A DNA stretch of 64,000 nucleotides from RGIG2945 sp045540355 (GCA_045540355.1 JAZQHB010000098.1:24507-88506), one strand, 5' to 3'; positions 16,829 through 26,787 are shown, numbered from the stretch's first letter. The notes: generated by a model not told the origin, from the letters alone. Numbers and translations: made by a program.

Positions 16829-17547
16829 GAGTTTTCAACTCCTTCTTCGTCTTCTACTATAACTATCTCCATAGCTGCACCCTCGCCGTCAATTCTGATA
16901 ATTTTATCTTTTGCCAAAGACAAGAGTGCTAAAAATGTTGCAACAAGCTCCGACTTTGATGTTGCCTCTTCAAAAAAGCTGATAAGCTTTCTTTTTCGGT
17001 GCGATTTCAATCTGCTGACAACCGCGGTTATTCTTGATTCAACGGAAACAATTTTATGTGCAACAATTCCTGAAAAAGCTTCAACCGGTGGAGGCAATTT
17101 TCTTTTACCTCTGCCTATTGCCGCTATGTACGCACTCAGTATTTCCATCGGCTCATGTATTCTTGTATAAGACATATCCTTTTCTATTTTTGACGGACTT
17201 TTTGCGATGTAATCAAAACCGTCTGCCTGTTCTTTCAATTTACCCGCCATAAGTTGACACTCATAGTAGTCGGATAATTCCCCGGTAAGCTCTTTTTTGA
17301 GCTCCTCAGCTTCTTCGTGAACGGGTAAAAGTGAAACAGTTTTTATATATATAAGTCTTGCCGCCATTTCAAGAAATTCACTCGCAACTTCCATTGTTTC
17401 CTGCATCTGACGAACATAGTCGAGATACTGTTCAATGAGCATCAGAATAGGAATATCATTTATATTCAGTTTATGCTTACTTATCAGATGCAAAAGAAGG
17501 TCAAGAGGTCCTTCGAAAACATCAAGCTTGTAAGATATTTTTTCCAT
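16825..17547 (-). CDS. scpA: Segregation and condensation protein A
   Basis: A 240-residue kleisin subunit of the SMC complex. The N-terminal FEGPLDLLLHLISKHKLNINDIPI block that contacts SMC and the C-terminal winged-helix region (VATFLALLSLAKDKII) are intact. It is co-translated with scpB through an ATGA-type overlap. Confidence 0.96.
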   Translation of the reverse strand: MEKISYKLDVFEGPLDLLLHLISKHKLNINDIPILMLIEQYLDYVRQMQETMEVASEFLEMAARLIYIKTVSLLPVHEEAEELKKELTGELSDYYECQLMAGKLKEQADGFDYIAKSPSKIEKDMSYTRIHEPMEILSAYIAAIGRGKRKLPPPVEAFSGIVAHKIVSVESRITAVVSRLKSHRKRKLISFFEEATSKSELVATFLALLSLAKDKIIRIDGEGAAMEIVIVEDEEGVENS

Positions 17548-17573
17548 TAAAATTCATCTCCGAACTAAGTCGA

Positions 17574-18263
17574 TTACATTCTTATTCCGAACGGTAATGC
17601 GATAAGATTGAATATTCCTTGAAATATTGCGTTTGACAGATAACCGAGTCCTGACCAGATAAAATCACCTATGGGTAAAATCATAAGGAGTAAAAGACCT
17701 ATCATAATATATCTTTCATACTGCATTATTCTGAAATAAATTCTGTCGGGCAATACCGCATTCATAATTCTTGAACCGTCAAGCGGCGGTATCGGTAATA
17801 AATTAAATACAGCAAGATTGACATTGATTATTGCAGCATAAGAAGTAAATGTAAACAATGCGTTTACAATACCGCTGTCTAAGCTTGTATATCCGAACTT
17901 AGCAATCAGAACCGAAAAGGTAGTGAATGCAGTTGCCATGATCAGATTCGAGGCAGGTCCCGCAAGTGCAACCAAAGCCATACCGCCCTTGGGATTTTTG
18001 AAGTTTCTCATGTTTACCGGAACTGCTTTTGCATATCCGAAGCCCGCAAGTAAAAGCATCAGTCCGCCTATCGGGTCGATATGTGCCAAGGGGTTAAGGG
18101 TCAGTCTGCCCGATAATCTTGCAGTATGGTCACCGAGCTTATATGCAATAAAAGCGTGTGCAAATTCATGTATGGGTAAAATGCAGAATACAATAAAAAC
18201 CTTTACCGCAAGCTTTAATAAAATATCACGCCAATCGCCTCCGCTGAGTAAAGCTGTAAGCAA
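17574..18263 (-). CDS. Site-2 protease family (M50) membrane metalloprotease
   Basis: A 229-residue multi-pass membrane protein. The zinc motif HEFAHA (His32, Glu33, His36) lies in the first helices, and the third ligand motif NLLPIPPLDGSR is near residue 155. The compact form matches the YwhC/YdiL-like clostridial S2P group, without PDZ or CBS domains. The family cuts membrane-embedded substrates; the target here is unknown. It lies between prmC and scpA, an order common in Clostridia. Confidence 0.9.
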   Translation of the reverse strand: MLTALLSGGDWRDILLKLAVKVFIVFCILPIHEFAHAFIAYKLGDHTARLSGRLTLNPLAHIDPIGGLMLLLAGFGYAKAVPVNMRNFKNPKGGMALVALAGPASNLIMATAFTTFSVLIAKFGYTSLDSGIVNALFTFTSYAAIINVNLAVFNLLPIPPLDGSRIMNAVLPDRIYFRIMQYERYIMIGLLLLMILPIGDFIWSGLGYLSNAIFQGIFNLIALPFGIRM

Positions 18264-18269
18264 TTAAAT

Positions 18270-19103
18270 TCATTCCTTTCGTTTAACTACTGCTCTTTCA
18301 ATCGAGTTGTAATCCTTTAAAATAATATCTGTTGAAAAAATTTTTGCAACATCGCGAGCTTGTGTATCGCCACATTCCATTATAATATATCCGCCTTTTT
18401 TGAGTTTTGGCAAAGCATATTCTTTTAACACTCTGTAGAAATCAAGACCGTCTTCTCCACCGTCAAGTGCCATTGAAGGCTCAAATTGAACCTCTTTCTG
18501 CAAAGTCGGAAGCTCGTCTGTTTTTATATACGGCGGATTAGAAATGATGATATCTGCATCGGGAAAATCAGATAAGACATCGGGTATGGGTTTCAGGTAC
18601 GGCTTTGCGTTGCCAACTTTGTTAAGCTCAATATTTTCAAGAAGATATTTGTATGCAAGTTCTGATTTTTCCGCCATATAAACTTGAGCCTCGGGCATAT
18701 TCTTCGCAATCGCTATACCAATACAACCACTACCGGAACACAAATCATACACAATCGGATTATCAGAAATTCTGTTTTCCGTCACATACTCTACGAGTAT
18801 CTCTGTATCGGGTCTCGGAATCAATACGCCTTCGCCGACCTTGAATCGCAAACCGTAGAATTCCCACTCACCCAATATGTATTGTAACGGCTCACCGCTT
18901 TTTCTTCTGTTTATCAATTCGAAATATGCTTCTGTCTTTTTTGCATCAGCAACATCACTTTTAAGCAGCAGATATTGAGATTTGCCGATTCCAAAAACCT
19001 TTTCAAAAAGACATTCAGCGTCAAAGCGTGCGTCATCAATACCGCTTTGTAAAAGCAGTGCGGTCGCTTCATTAAGACATTGTGAATTAGTCCTCATCAT
19101 CAA
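18270..19103 (-). CDS. prmC: Release factor glutamine methyltransferase
   Basis: A 277-residue SAM-dependent enzyme that methylates the Gln of the GGQ motif in peptide-chain release factors. The catalytic ISNPPYI motif (about residue 168), the SAM motif YDLCSGSGCIGIAIA and GEPLQYILGEWEF are diagnostic. Its start lies inside the end of yqhQ (17-base overlap); MM and M at residues 1-3 are equivalent start candidates. prfA, often adjacent, is not in the window. Confidence 0.95.
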   Translation of the reverse strand: MMMRTNSQCLNEATALLLQSGIDDARFDAECLFEKVFGIGKSQYLLLKSDVADAKKTEAYFELINRRKSGEPLQYILGEWEFYGLRFKVGEGVLIPRPDTEILVEYVTENRISDNPIVYDLCSGSGCIGIAIAKNMPEAQVYMAEKSELAYKYLLENIELNKVGNAKPYLKPIPDVLSDFPDADIIISNPPYIKTDELPTLQKEVQFEPSMALDGGEDGLDFYRVLKEYALPKLKKGGYIIMECGDTQARDVAKIFSTDIILKDYNSIERAVVKRKE

Positions 19104-20277
19104 ATTCCATTAACTGCAACTCGTCTTCAAACTTATCGGGTGAAGGATTATATTTGGGTGCGAATTTTTCAATTTCTTTAAGTATATCATCAAATGATGC
19201 TGTTAATGCGTCTTCATCTTTGATTGAAATGACTTCTTCGGGTGCTTTGGTGTTTACAACAACCGCTGTTTCTTGCTCAACTGCTTCTTCAGTTACTTCT
19301 TCAGTAGCTTCTGTTGTTTCCTCAACTTCTTCAACTCCGTACAAAGCACCATTGAGTGCTGCGATAGCTACTTCGATAATGTCATCTGTAGGCTCTCTTG
19401 TTGTAATCTGCTGCATCCAGAGACCGGGTGTAGATAAAACACATACCCACTTTTTGTCCTCATTTTTACCTGCATATTTGATAAATTCATAAGCAAGACC
19501 TGCAACTAAAGGAAGAAGCACAAAAAGTTTAACAAACAGCCATAAAAATGTTGACTCTCTTACACCGGGGATAAGTCCGATTATTGATGATACCAGAATA
19601 CTGATAATCAATACAACAAAGATAAAGCTTGTACCGCATCTCGGATGAAGTCTTGACTGTGCCTTTACATTTTCAACTGTCAGAGGAAGGTCATTTTCAT
19701 AGCAGAAAATAGCCTTGTGCTCTGCACCGTGATACATAAATACTCTCTTGATATCCTTCATCTGTGACACTGCAAACATATAGCCTACGAAGATAGCCAT
19801 TCTGAGTATACCTTCAATAAGCGGACAAAGTCCTGTTATCGAATGACCAGTCAGACTGTTAAGTCCGTTAGCGATCGCAGTAGGAAGCCACATAAAAAGA
19901 CCGAATCCCAAAATAAGGCTCAAAACCAGTGCAACTATTGAAATAACGGGCATCATCTTCTCGCCGAAGTGATCTACTATCCAACGGTCGAACTTACTCA
20001 TTTCCTCCTCTTCTTCAAAATCGAGAGAAGTTTTTTCAGCCGATTCCATAAGGCAATTATAGCCGAGTATCATGGATTCTATAAAATTAACAACACCTCT
20101 GATAACGGGCTTACCTAAAAACGGTACCTTATCTCTTAAATGCTTAACTTCTTTTTTAGTTGTTTCGATCGAGCCGTCGGGCATTCTCAAAGACATTGCA
20201 CAACCTTTCGGTCCCTGCATCATTATGCCTTCAATAAGTGCCTGTCCTCCTACGGAAACTTTGTTATTCTTGCTCAT
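19087..20277 (-). CDS. yqhQ: DUF1385 family membrane protein YqhQ
   Basis: A 396-residue membrane protein with the family start VGGQALIEGIMMQGPKG and central FMYHGAEHKAIFCYE block followed by LHPRCGTSF. About four membrane helices lie between residues 100 and 250. A 110-residue acidic, Glu/Thr-rich cytoplasmic tail is longer than in Bacillus YqhQ. The function is not established. It is conserved next to prmC. Confidence 0.9.
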   Translation of the reverse strand: MSKNNKVSVGGQALIEGIMMQGPKGCAMSLRMPDGSIETTKKEVKHLRDKVPFLGKPVIRGVVNFIESMILGYNCLMESAEKTSLDFEEEEEMSKFDRWIVDHFGEKMMPVISIVALVLSLILGFGLFMWLPTAIANGLNSLTGHSITGLCPLIEGILRMAIFVGYMFAVSQMKDIKRVFMYHGAEHKAIFCYENDLPLTVENVKAQSRLHPRCGTSFIFVVLIISILVSSIIGLIPGVRESTFLWLFVKLFVLLPLVAGLAYEFIKYAGKNEDKKWVCVLSTPGLWMQQITTREPTDDIIEVAIAALNGALYGVEEVEETTEATEEVTEEAVEQETAVVVNTKAPEEVISIKDEDALTASFDDILKEIEKFAPKYNPSPDKFEDELQLMEFDDED

Positions 20278-21733
20278 CTACAAGACCCCTTTCTTCTTTT
20301 TCTGTCGGAGCTGAGTCAACCGGTAATGCAATTGTTACGGTTGTGCCCTCGCCCAACTTACTGTTTATTCTTAATTCGCCGCCATGTAAGCGTACGATTT
20401 CATCCGCTACTGCAAGTCCGATACCTGAACCTCGGACAGTATTGTTACTCTTGAAGAATTTTTCCTTAATTCTAGGCAAATCTTCCTCAGGAATACCGCA
20501 ACCGTCATCGCTGACAATTATCTCAAGCATATTATCCTCTTTAAACTCTGCAAGGATAATTACAGTACCGTTTTGCTTTGTATATTTGATTGAGTTATCA
20601 ATTATATTGAAAAATACCTGCTTGATTCTGTCAGGGTCAGCCGTCATAGGTGCTGCAAAGTGCGGTGCATTATATACCAACTCTATACCTACTCTTACCG
20701 CTCTGTCCCTGCAAGCAAACACAGTTTCATCAAGCTCTGCAAGCACATCTATTTTCTTGGTTTGAAGTACCATTGTGCCTCTTTCCATTCGTGAAAAATC
20801 CAGGAGTTCTTCAACCATTCCTGTCAATCTGCCCGCTTCGTTAATTATAACCTGCATACCTTTTTTTGAAAGCTCCGGGTCAGATTCGCCGACCTGCAAC
20901 AGCGTCTCACCCCAACCTTTTATCGCGGTCAGAGGTGTTCTCAGCTCATGAGAAACAGTCGAAATAAAGTCATTTTTTAATCTGTCAGCCTGACTTATAT
21001 CCTTTGTCATACTGTTAAATGTTTTATAAAGCTCGCCCACTTCGTCGTTGTGGCGATATTCATCAAGCTGTGCATCAAAATCACCGTCACCGAATTTCTT
21101 TGCGGTAACATTGACCGCTTTTATAGATTTTGCAAGAGACATTATAAAGAAATATCCCAAAACCATAAGAAGCACGATGAAGAATATTACCGATGAATAT
21201 ATTATAAATGCCATTGAGTTAAGCTGTTCATCAACATCCTCCATTGATACCATGTATCGCAAAGCAGTATTCTGAGGTGCGTTAAGAACAACGGTCTGTG
21301 CCATTATTTTTTCGCCGTTATTATTTCTGCCCAGCCATTCACCCTTGGAATTACTGCTGATAGCATCTTTATAGTCCTCGGTTTCAACTTTTCCTTCAAC
21401 TTCCATTCCCGATGATGACACAACAACATTTCCGTTTGCGTCAATCACCCATAACTCCATTCTGCTTTTTTCGGTAAAGGAGTCTACAAAGCTGCGAGCC
21501 AATCTGAAAAACTCTTCTTCTTTTTCTTTTGCATCCGCGTTCGGATTTCCATAACCTTTTACTGCGAGGTTTACATTTGAAATATTATCTGTCTGTGCAC
21601 TGATAAACTGACGAGCTGTGCTGTAGTAGCTATTCTTTATCGCAACACATGCTATTGTCGCTACCGCCAAGAGGCTGAGAGCAAAAACCAGAAAAACTCT
21701 TAAAGTCCATCTGCGAATTATTCCTGATTTCAT
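20264..21733 (-). CDS. Sensor histidine kinase with HAMP domain
   Basis: A 489-residue kinase: a membrane helix at the N-terminus, an extracytoplasmic sensor of about 150 residues, a second membrane helix (about 180-200), HAMP, the phospho-acceptor block SHELRTPLTAIKGWGETLL (His about 265), and a HATPase domain with NIIDNSIKY, DDGCGIPEED and GSGIGLAV. I start at ATG 21733 because GGCAGGTGAGCAAA precedes it; the earlier in-frame GTG is inside that ribosome site. It is 32 bases after the response regulator. The layout resembles WalK/ResE-type wall or redox sensors, but there is no PAS domain. Confidence 0.92.
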   Translation of the reverse strand: MKSGIIRRWTLRVFLVFALSLLAVATIACVAIKNSYYSTARQFISAQTDNISNVNLAVKGYGNPNADAKEKEEEFFRLARSFVDSFTEKSRMELWVIDANGNVVVSSSGMEVEGKVETEDYKDAISSNSKGEWLGRNNNGEKIMAQTVVLNAPQNTALRYMVSMEDVDEQLNSMAFIIYSSVIFFIVLLMVLGYFFIMSLAKSIKAVNVTAKKFGDGDFDAQLDEYRHNDEVGELYKTFNSMTKDISQADRLKNDFISTVSHELRTPLTAIKGWGETLLQVGESDPELSKKGMQVIINEAGRLTGMVEELLDFSRMERGTMVLQTKKIDVLAELDETVFACRDRAVRVGIELVYNAPHFAAPMTADPDRIKQVFFNIIDNSIKYTKQNGTVIILAEFKEDNMLEIIVSDDGCGIPEEDLPRIKEKFFKSNNTVRGSGIGLAVADEIVRLHGGELRINSKLGEGTTVTIALPVDSAPTEKEERGLVDEQE

Positions 21734-21765
21734 TTTGCTCACCTGCCTTCAGTCAAATTATTTTA

Positions 21766-22467
21766 TCATGCTTCCCATCTGTAGCCTACGCCCCAGACGG
21801 TTATAAGATTTACGGGATTTGAGGGGTCGTCTTCAATTTTCATTCTGAGTCGACGCATATTTACATCGACAACCTTATCATCACCGAAGAAGTTTTCGCC
21901 CCAGACTTCACTTAATATTGTTGCCCTTGAAATTGCCGTTCCCGGATTTTTCAAAAAGTATTCGACAATCTGAAACTCAACCTGTGTAAGTTCAATTTCC
22001 TTTCCGTTTTTGTGGAAAGTTCGTCTTTTTGTATCGAGGTCAAATGCTCCGAGTTTTATATGATTTTTAGCATCCTCATCATTTTGGGGTGAGTTCATTG
22101 CAACACGACGATAGAGAGCATCCACTCTTGCCATAAGCTCTGACGGAGAAAAAGGTTTCGTTACATAATCATCTGCACCGTACAAAAGACCTGTTACCTT
22201 ATCAATTTCCTGAGTTTTGGCACTCAGCATTATAATTCCGATGTTTTTATTTCTTTCCCTCAGGGCTTTACAAACCTGCAAACCATCCATATTGGGCATC
22301 ATTATATCCAAAACCGCAACATCAAAATTACCGTTATGTAGCTCGTATTCCTTTAAAGCAAGCTCACCGTCGGCGGCCTCTGTAACATCATAACCGCTTC
22401 TCTTGAGATTTATTACAATAAACTCGCGAATGGAGGTTTCATCTTCCGCTACAAGTATTCTTTTCAT
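21766..22467 (-). CDS. OmpR-family response regulator
   Basis: A 233-residue regulator with a receiver domain (MKRILVAEDE, phospho-acceptor in VAVLDIMMPNMDG, VTKPFSP) and a C-terminal winged helix (RRTFHKNGKEIELTQ, VDVNMRRLRMKIEDDP, ITVWGVGYRW). It pairs with the downstream histidine kinase. Adjacent genes for a lipoprotein, CdaR and CdaA suggest a link to envelope homeostasis (inference). Confidence 0.94.
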   Translation of the reverse strand: MKRILVAEDETSIREFIVINLKRSGYDVTEAADGELALKEYELHNGNFDVAVLDIMMPNMDGLQVCKALRERNKNIGIIMLSAKTQEIDKVTGLLYGADDYVTKPFSPSELMARVDALYRRVAMNSPQNDEDAKNHIKLGAFDLDTKRRTFHKNGKEIELTQVEFQIVEYFLKNPGTAISRATILSEVWGENFFGDDKVVDVNMRRLRMKIEDDPSNPVNLITVWGVGYRWEA

Positions 22468-22494
22468 TTTTATTCCTCCCCAATCAAACTGTTG

Positions 22495-23940
22495 TTATAT
22501 TACGACAAAATTTGCTTCGACATATTTTGCCGTCAAGCCAAAATCATTTTGTCCGTAAGCTGTAAGTTTATAAGCATAAACAGTATTCGTATTCTGATTT
22601 TCACTGAGAATCGTATATTCTGCACCTTGCGGTGATTGGGTCATAATATCCCACTCAGCTTTACTGTACTCACGAAGATATAAAAGCTCTGTCTGCGGAC
22701 CTATACTTGTGTTTGCAAAAATAATCATTGTATTGTTTTCTTTGTTGGTCTTTGCTTTGACCTGAGTTTTCACATCATCAGAAATATAAATATAATAGTC
22801 GCCCTCGCTTGAAACAAACGATGACTTCTCAACTTCAAGATTACCGTTTCTGTATCTGACCCAATCCATAAGTCCGATTTCTTTTTCAGCTTGGTCAATC
22901 GTTGAATAACCGGGTTCATCTATAATAACTTGCACAGGAATTTCTATACTGCCGTCATTGTCAATATCCCTTGCAGGAAGATTAAAGCCTCTCCATGTAG
23001 CGGTCATTGTATTAGTTGTCTTGTCCTGAAGTTTTGCTTCAAGTGCTTTTTTCTCAACAAACCCGCTTGATGTTTCAGGTGGTTTCTCACAAACAAGAAC
23101 CTCGGTAATCATCTGTGAATCACCTTTATAGGCATCAATATAGAAGATGTTTTCTGTTTCTGTAATCTCATTATATATACGGTAGTATGAAGTTATATTT
23201 CCGTCAAGCACAACTTCATTCACCATTGTAACTACCGGCATTCCGTTTTGTGACCTGACATTGGAACTATCAGTTGCATCCGCAAGTGTAACGCCCTCCT
23301 GATAGCTGAACATACGGGCATAAGCCTCGGGCTTGGTCTGTGTTGTATCAAGAATTGTTATAAGAATGTCGGTATCTCTGTCACTATCAACATCGGCGGT
23401 CGATATAAGAGTATAGTTCTCATTTATCAAAGACCTGACTTCAAACGATTTTGATAATTTGTCACAAGTTAATACTGTGAAATATTTATTGCTTGTTGTA
23501 GCATTTACTCTGCTCCAGCCTACAAGTATTTCGGGAAGTGTATCATCATTCATGTTAATAAAGCTGACGAATTCCACAACATTACCGGGACCGTGAAAAA
23601 CAGTTTCTGTCTGCCATTCACCGTCATTTAATCTGAGTATGTTAAGGTATGCATCGCCATCGTCGGCAAGGTAAAACGCAAGAACTTCTTCTGTTTTGTC
23701 ACCGTCTAAATCCTGCATAACAAAAGAGGTTCTGTATTCACCCGTCTGCGGTATAAGAAGTGATATCGTTTTTTCAACATCGTCATAAAAGGCCTGCTGC
23801 ACTTCTTTCATGTCACCTGACGGATACGGAGGTCTTACAAGCTTTTCAACCGAAATTATTGAAAACGAGCATCCGCCGAAAAGTATTGATACAACAGTAA
23901 AAAGTGCTATTACTGAGGTTATTTTCAATTTTCTTAACAC
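22495..23940 (-). CDS. Secreted lipoprotein with FG-GAP/VCBS-like repeats
   Basis: A 481-residue lipoprotein; the signal peptide ends in a lipobox ILFGGC (Cys about residue 24). The mature part repeats a calcium-loop-like DLDGDKTEEVLAF / NMNDDTLPEILVG / DVDSDRDTDILI / DIDNDGSIEIPV pattern, as in beta-propeller FG-GAP repeats. GTG 23940 is the start because GGAGGA is six bases upstream; a TTG two codons earlier abuts the ribosome site. It lies between cdaR and the two-component system. Its function is unknown; a surface sensor or scaffold is an inference. Confidence 0.75.
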   Translation of the reverse strand: MLRKLKITSVIALFTVVSILFGGCSFSIISVEKLVRPPYPSGDMKEVQQAFYDDVEKTISLLIPQTGEYRTSFVMQDLDGDKTEEVLAFYLADDGDAYLNILRLNDGEWQTETVFHGPGNVVEFVSFINMNDDTLPEILVGWSRVNATTSNKYFTVLTCDKLSKSFEVRSLINENYTLISTADVDSDRDTDILITILDTTQTKPEAYARMFSYQEGVTLADATDSSNVRSQNGMPVVTMVNEVVLDGNITSYYRIYNEITETENIFYIDAYKGDSQMITEVLVCEKPPETSSGFVEKKALEAKLQDKTTNTMTATWRGFNLPARDIDNDGSIEIPVQVIIDEPGYSTIDQAEKEIGLMDWVRYRNGNLEVEKSSFVSSEGDYYIYISDDVKTQVKAKTNKENNTMIIFANTSIGPQTELLYLREYSKAEWDIMTQSPQGAEYTILSENQNTNTVYAYKLTAYGQNDFGLTAKYVEANFVVI

Positions 23941-23959
23941 TTGCAATCCTCCTTCCGGA

Positions 23960-25258
23960 TTACTTCACCAACAATGCAGTTTTATATGTTCCGAATACCC
24001 ATGATGTAACAGAATTTTTAAGGCTTGCCTTTACTTCAACCTCATTGACACCGTCAACCATATTTATGTTGCTGAGATTTATCTGAGCAATTATATCATC
24101 AGCAGTTATGTTTTCCAATGCATCTGCAGGACCTACGACATCAACCGTAAGAGTTCTGTTGCGGAATGAAATATCTTTCGCCGCATCTTTGTTGAGAAGC
24201 TCTATATTTTGTGTGCTTATTTCAATCTTCTTTTTTGACAGATGAGATAAATCAATAAGAACCTTGAATTCATTGACTTCATCAAGAATCTTTCTGTTTG
24301 AGTTTTCCACATCATCTTTTAAAAACACAAAAACATTTTGTTTTGCATCCAATGACGAAAAAGGAATTTCGTCAAGAGTAAGAACACTTGTATCTTCCAA
24401 TGTGTCCGCGGGCATTCCTACAACCACTCTGGCAGGGTAGATATCGGTTTGCAAAGGATTTATCACATACATTGAGGGAACTCCCGAAAAATCTACACCC
24501 GTGTTGAGCTCACCTGTCTTTAATACCGGTATTGTAACTATCGCATTAAGTGTGTCTTCACCGTTAATTTTGATATATTTCAAGGAAGTTCCGTACTCAT
24601 CAGTAGGCACAACCTCTGTATCTAAAACCATAGTTTCGGTCAAAGGTTCCTTGAGTTCAACATACGCAAAGACATTCTTTATTCGGTTTATCTGTTGTGC
24701 CGCACCTGTGATTTTGACTTCCTTTACCGTTTCGGAATCAATTGTAATGATAGGTTCACCCTGAATATAACCCTCCGAGATAATCTCACCGTCATAATCA
24801 AGCTTTAACTCTATCGGGAATTTCGCTTCCTTGTATTCGTCAAAATACGCTTCGATATAATCAGCCGAAATCGCTTCAATTTTGTAATCCGCGGTTGTGT
24901 CAACAAGTGATGCCCTGAGATCGAGTGTCTTTTTACCTGCTGAATCGACATAACCCGTTTCCGCTATTACTTCAATTGAATCTGCGTTAACATTTTTAGC
25001 ACCGACAACATATCTCTTGCCGGTTATTGTAACATCAACGAAAAATTCTGTCTGTCCGAATAACTGTAAACCGAATTTTTCGGGAACACTGTTTTCCATA
25101 ACTATTTTTACCGGGACATCTTCGATTACTCTCTGTGTCTGCGGACTGAAAACCATGGCCACAGATATCCAAATAACAAATGCAAGCACGAACGAAAACG
25201 CAAGTGCAAACTTATTGCTTTCAAGCATGGAGTGAAGTTTTGTTTTTTTATCTGCCAT
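23960..25258 (-). CDS. cdaR: YbbR-domain regulator of diadenylate cyclase (CdaR)
   Basis: A 432-residue protein with one N-terminal membrane helix (NKFALAFSFVLAFVIWISVAMVF) and several extracytoplasmic YbbR-like repeats (typical VPVKIVMEN, FPIELKL, VDVVGPADALENI strands). CdaR controls the adjacent cyclase CdaA. It starts three bases after the cdaA stop, so the two are translationally linked. glmM, the usual third gene, is not here. Confidence 0.9.
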   Translation of the reverse strand: MADKKTKLHSMLESNKFALAFSFVLAFVIWISVAMVFSPQTQRVIEDVPVKIVMENSVPEKFGLQLFGQTEFFVDVTITGKRYVVGAKNVNADSIEVIAETGYVDSAGKKTLDLRASLVDTTADYKIEAISADYIEAYFDEYKEAKFPIELKLDYDGEIISEGYIQGEPIITIDSETVKEVKITGAAQQINRIKNVFAYVELKEPLTETMVLDTEVVPTDEYGTSLKYIKINGEDTLNAIVTIPVLKTGELNTGVDFSGVPSMYVINPLQTDIYPARVVVGMPADTLEDTSVLTLDEIPFSSLDAKQNVFVFLKDDVENSNRKILDEVNEFKVLIDLSHLSKKKIEISTQNIELLNKDAAKDISFRNRTLTVDVVGPADALENITADDIIAQINLSNINMVDGVNEVEVKASLKNSVTSWVFGTYKTALLVK

Positions 25259-25261
25259 AAA

Positions 25262-26167
25262 TCAACCGACATCCTTTCCGTCGGATTTTTTGGATACACC
25301 GACAACTTTTCGGAGTCTGTTCAACCAACCTGAATCTGCTTTTCTTTCGAGAAGCTTTGAATTCAGTACCTTTTCAAGCTCTTCTTTGGTCACATCTCGT
25401 CTGAGCTCACCTTTTGAAGCATAGGAAATTGCACCTGTTTCTTCAGAAATCACAACTACGAGTGCATCGCTTTCCTCTGTCATTCCTAAAGCGGCTCTGT
25501 GTCTTGTTCCGAGCTCTTTATCAAGATCATGATTGGTTGTAAGCGGCAAGATACAAGCCGCAGATATAATTCTGTTTCCTCTTATCACAATCGCACCGTC
25601 ATGCAGCGGTGATTTAGGATAAAATATGTTTCCGAGCATCTGCTGAGAAATCAACGCATCAATCTGTGTACCGTTCTGGATTATATCTCCAAGCAATGTT
25701 CCCTGCTCAAACACCATCAAAGCACCGATTTTCTTTTCGCTCATTTCATCGCAAGCCTTGATAACCTCATCAATTGCTGTTTTAACACTTTCATCATCCT
25801 GAACAATAACATTGTTTCCGCCAATCAAAGGGATTTTCTTGGTGATATTGCTTCTGCCGATACTTTCAAAAGCATGTCTGATTTCAGGTTGGAAAAGTAT
25901 GAGTAATACCAATACAATGTTCGAAAATACAGATTTGAAAAGATACTCGCTTGCTTTCATGTTGAGTGCCATGATTACAAGGTAGATAACACCAATCAAA
26001 ACTATACCCTTTATAAGCTGTATAGCTCTTGTATCTCTTAAAAGCTTGATTGCTCCGTAGATTATAAATGTAACGAGTGCTATATCCAAGGCATCTGACA
26101 AAGTAAACGACGCAAATATATTGCCGAGCTTTTCTATGAAATCGGATATCGTTTCAATGAATGTCAT
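25262..26167 (-). CDS. cdaA: Diadenylate cyclase CdaA
   Basis: A 301-residue membrane enzyme that makes c-di-AMP from two ATP. Three membrane helices fill residues about 15-100. The DAC domain carries the catalytic motifs LHDGAIVIRGNRI (DGA) and LGTRHRAALGMTEE (RHR). ATG 26167 is chosen because AAGGAGGAGTGATCCG lies just upstream; an in-frame ATG eight codons earlier falls within that site. The product controls potassium and osmolyte transport and cell wall metabolism. Confidence 0.96.
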   Translation of the reverse strand: MTFIETISDFIEKLGNIFASFTLSDALDIALVTFIIYGAIKLLRDTRAIQLIKGIVLIGVIYLVIMALNMKASEYLFKSVFSNIVLVLLILFQPEIRHAFESIGRSNITKKIPLIGGNNVIVQDDESVKTAIDEVIKACDEMSEKKIGALMVFEQGTLLGDIIQNGTQIDALISQQMLGNIFYPKSPLHDGAIVIRGNRIISAACILPLTTNHDLDKELGTRHRAALGMTEESDALVVVISEETGAISYASKGELRRDVTKEELEKVLNSKLLERKADSGWLNRLRKVVGVSKKSDGKDVG

Positions 26168-26265
26168 CGGATCACTCCTCCTTTTCGCCATAATATAATT
26201 GTATCACAAATAAGTATGTAAATTTAAATTTTTACGAATAATTTACACTATGTTTATAATATAGG

Positions 26266-26290
26266 AAATTACTCGCACCGTGAGTAATTT
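26266..26290 (-). terminator. Hairpin between ispF and cdaA
   Basis: AAATTACTC (26266-26274) pairs with GAGTAATTT (26282-26290) around a seven-base loop. On the minus strand the bases after the stem are only moderately T-rich, so it is a weak terminator for the ispF unit. The 145-base gap probably also carries the promoter of the cdaA operon, for which I see no close match to consensus. Confidence 0.5.
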
Positions 26291-26312
26291 ACATATAACA
26301 AGAAGCAACATC

Positions 26313-26786
26313 TTATATTTCTATCAAAGCTACGGAATGAGCAGCTATGCCCTCTTTTCTTCCTGTAAATCCCAAGCCTTCTTCGGTTGTTGCCTTAACA
26401 TTTATTCTGTCAACAGGTAATTCAAGACATTCCGCTATGTTCTTTCTCATCTGCGGAATATATTCTTTGAGCTTTGGTCGTTGTGCGATAACGGTCGCAT
26501 CAATATTTACTATTGAATAACCGTTTTCCTTTAACCTTTCATAAACTGCTTTCAGCAAAACAAGGCTGTCGGCATCTTTATATTTTTCATCGGTGTCGGG
26601 AAACATTCCGCCGATATCACCATAAGCCGCCGCACCGAGCAGACTGTCCGATATTGCATGAAGCAAGACATCTGCGTCTGAATGACCCAGCAAACCCTTT
26701 TCGTGAGGGATATCAACACCGCCCAAAATCAGCTTTCTGTTTTCAACCAGCTTATGCACATCGTATCCGTGTCCGATTCTTATCAT
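26313..26786 (-). CDS. ispF: 2-C-methyl-D-erythritol 2,4-cyclodiphosphate synthase
   Basis: A 157-residue MEP-pathway enzyme of isoprenoid synthesis. The metal-binding GHGYDVHKL start, LILGGVDIPHEKGLLGHSDADVLLHA, and KATTEEGLGFTGRKEGIA are all intact. It lies one base after the toprim gene and ends the operon. Confidence 0.97.
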   Translation of the reverse strand: MIRIGHGYDVHKLVENRKLILGGVDIPHEKGLLGHSDADVLLHAISDSLLGAAAYGDIGGMFPDTDEKYKDADSLVLLKAVYERLKENGYSIVNIDATVIAQRPKLKEYIPQMRKNIAECLELPVDRINVKATTEEGLGFTGRKEGIAAHSVALIEI

Positions 26787-26787
26787 C

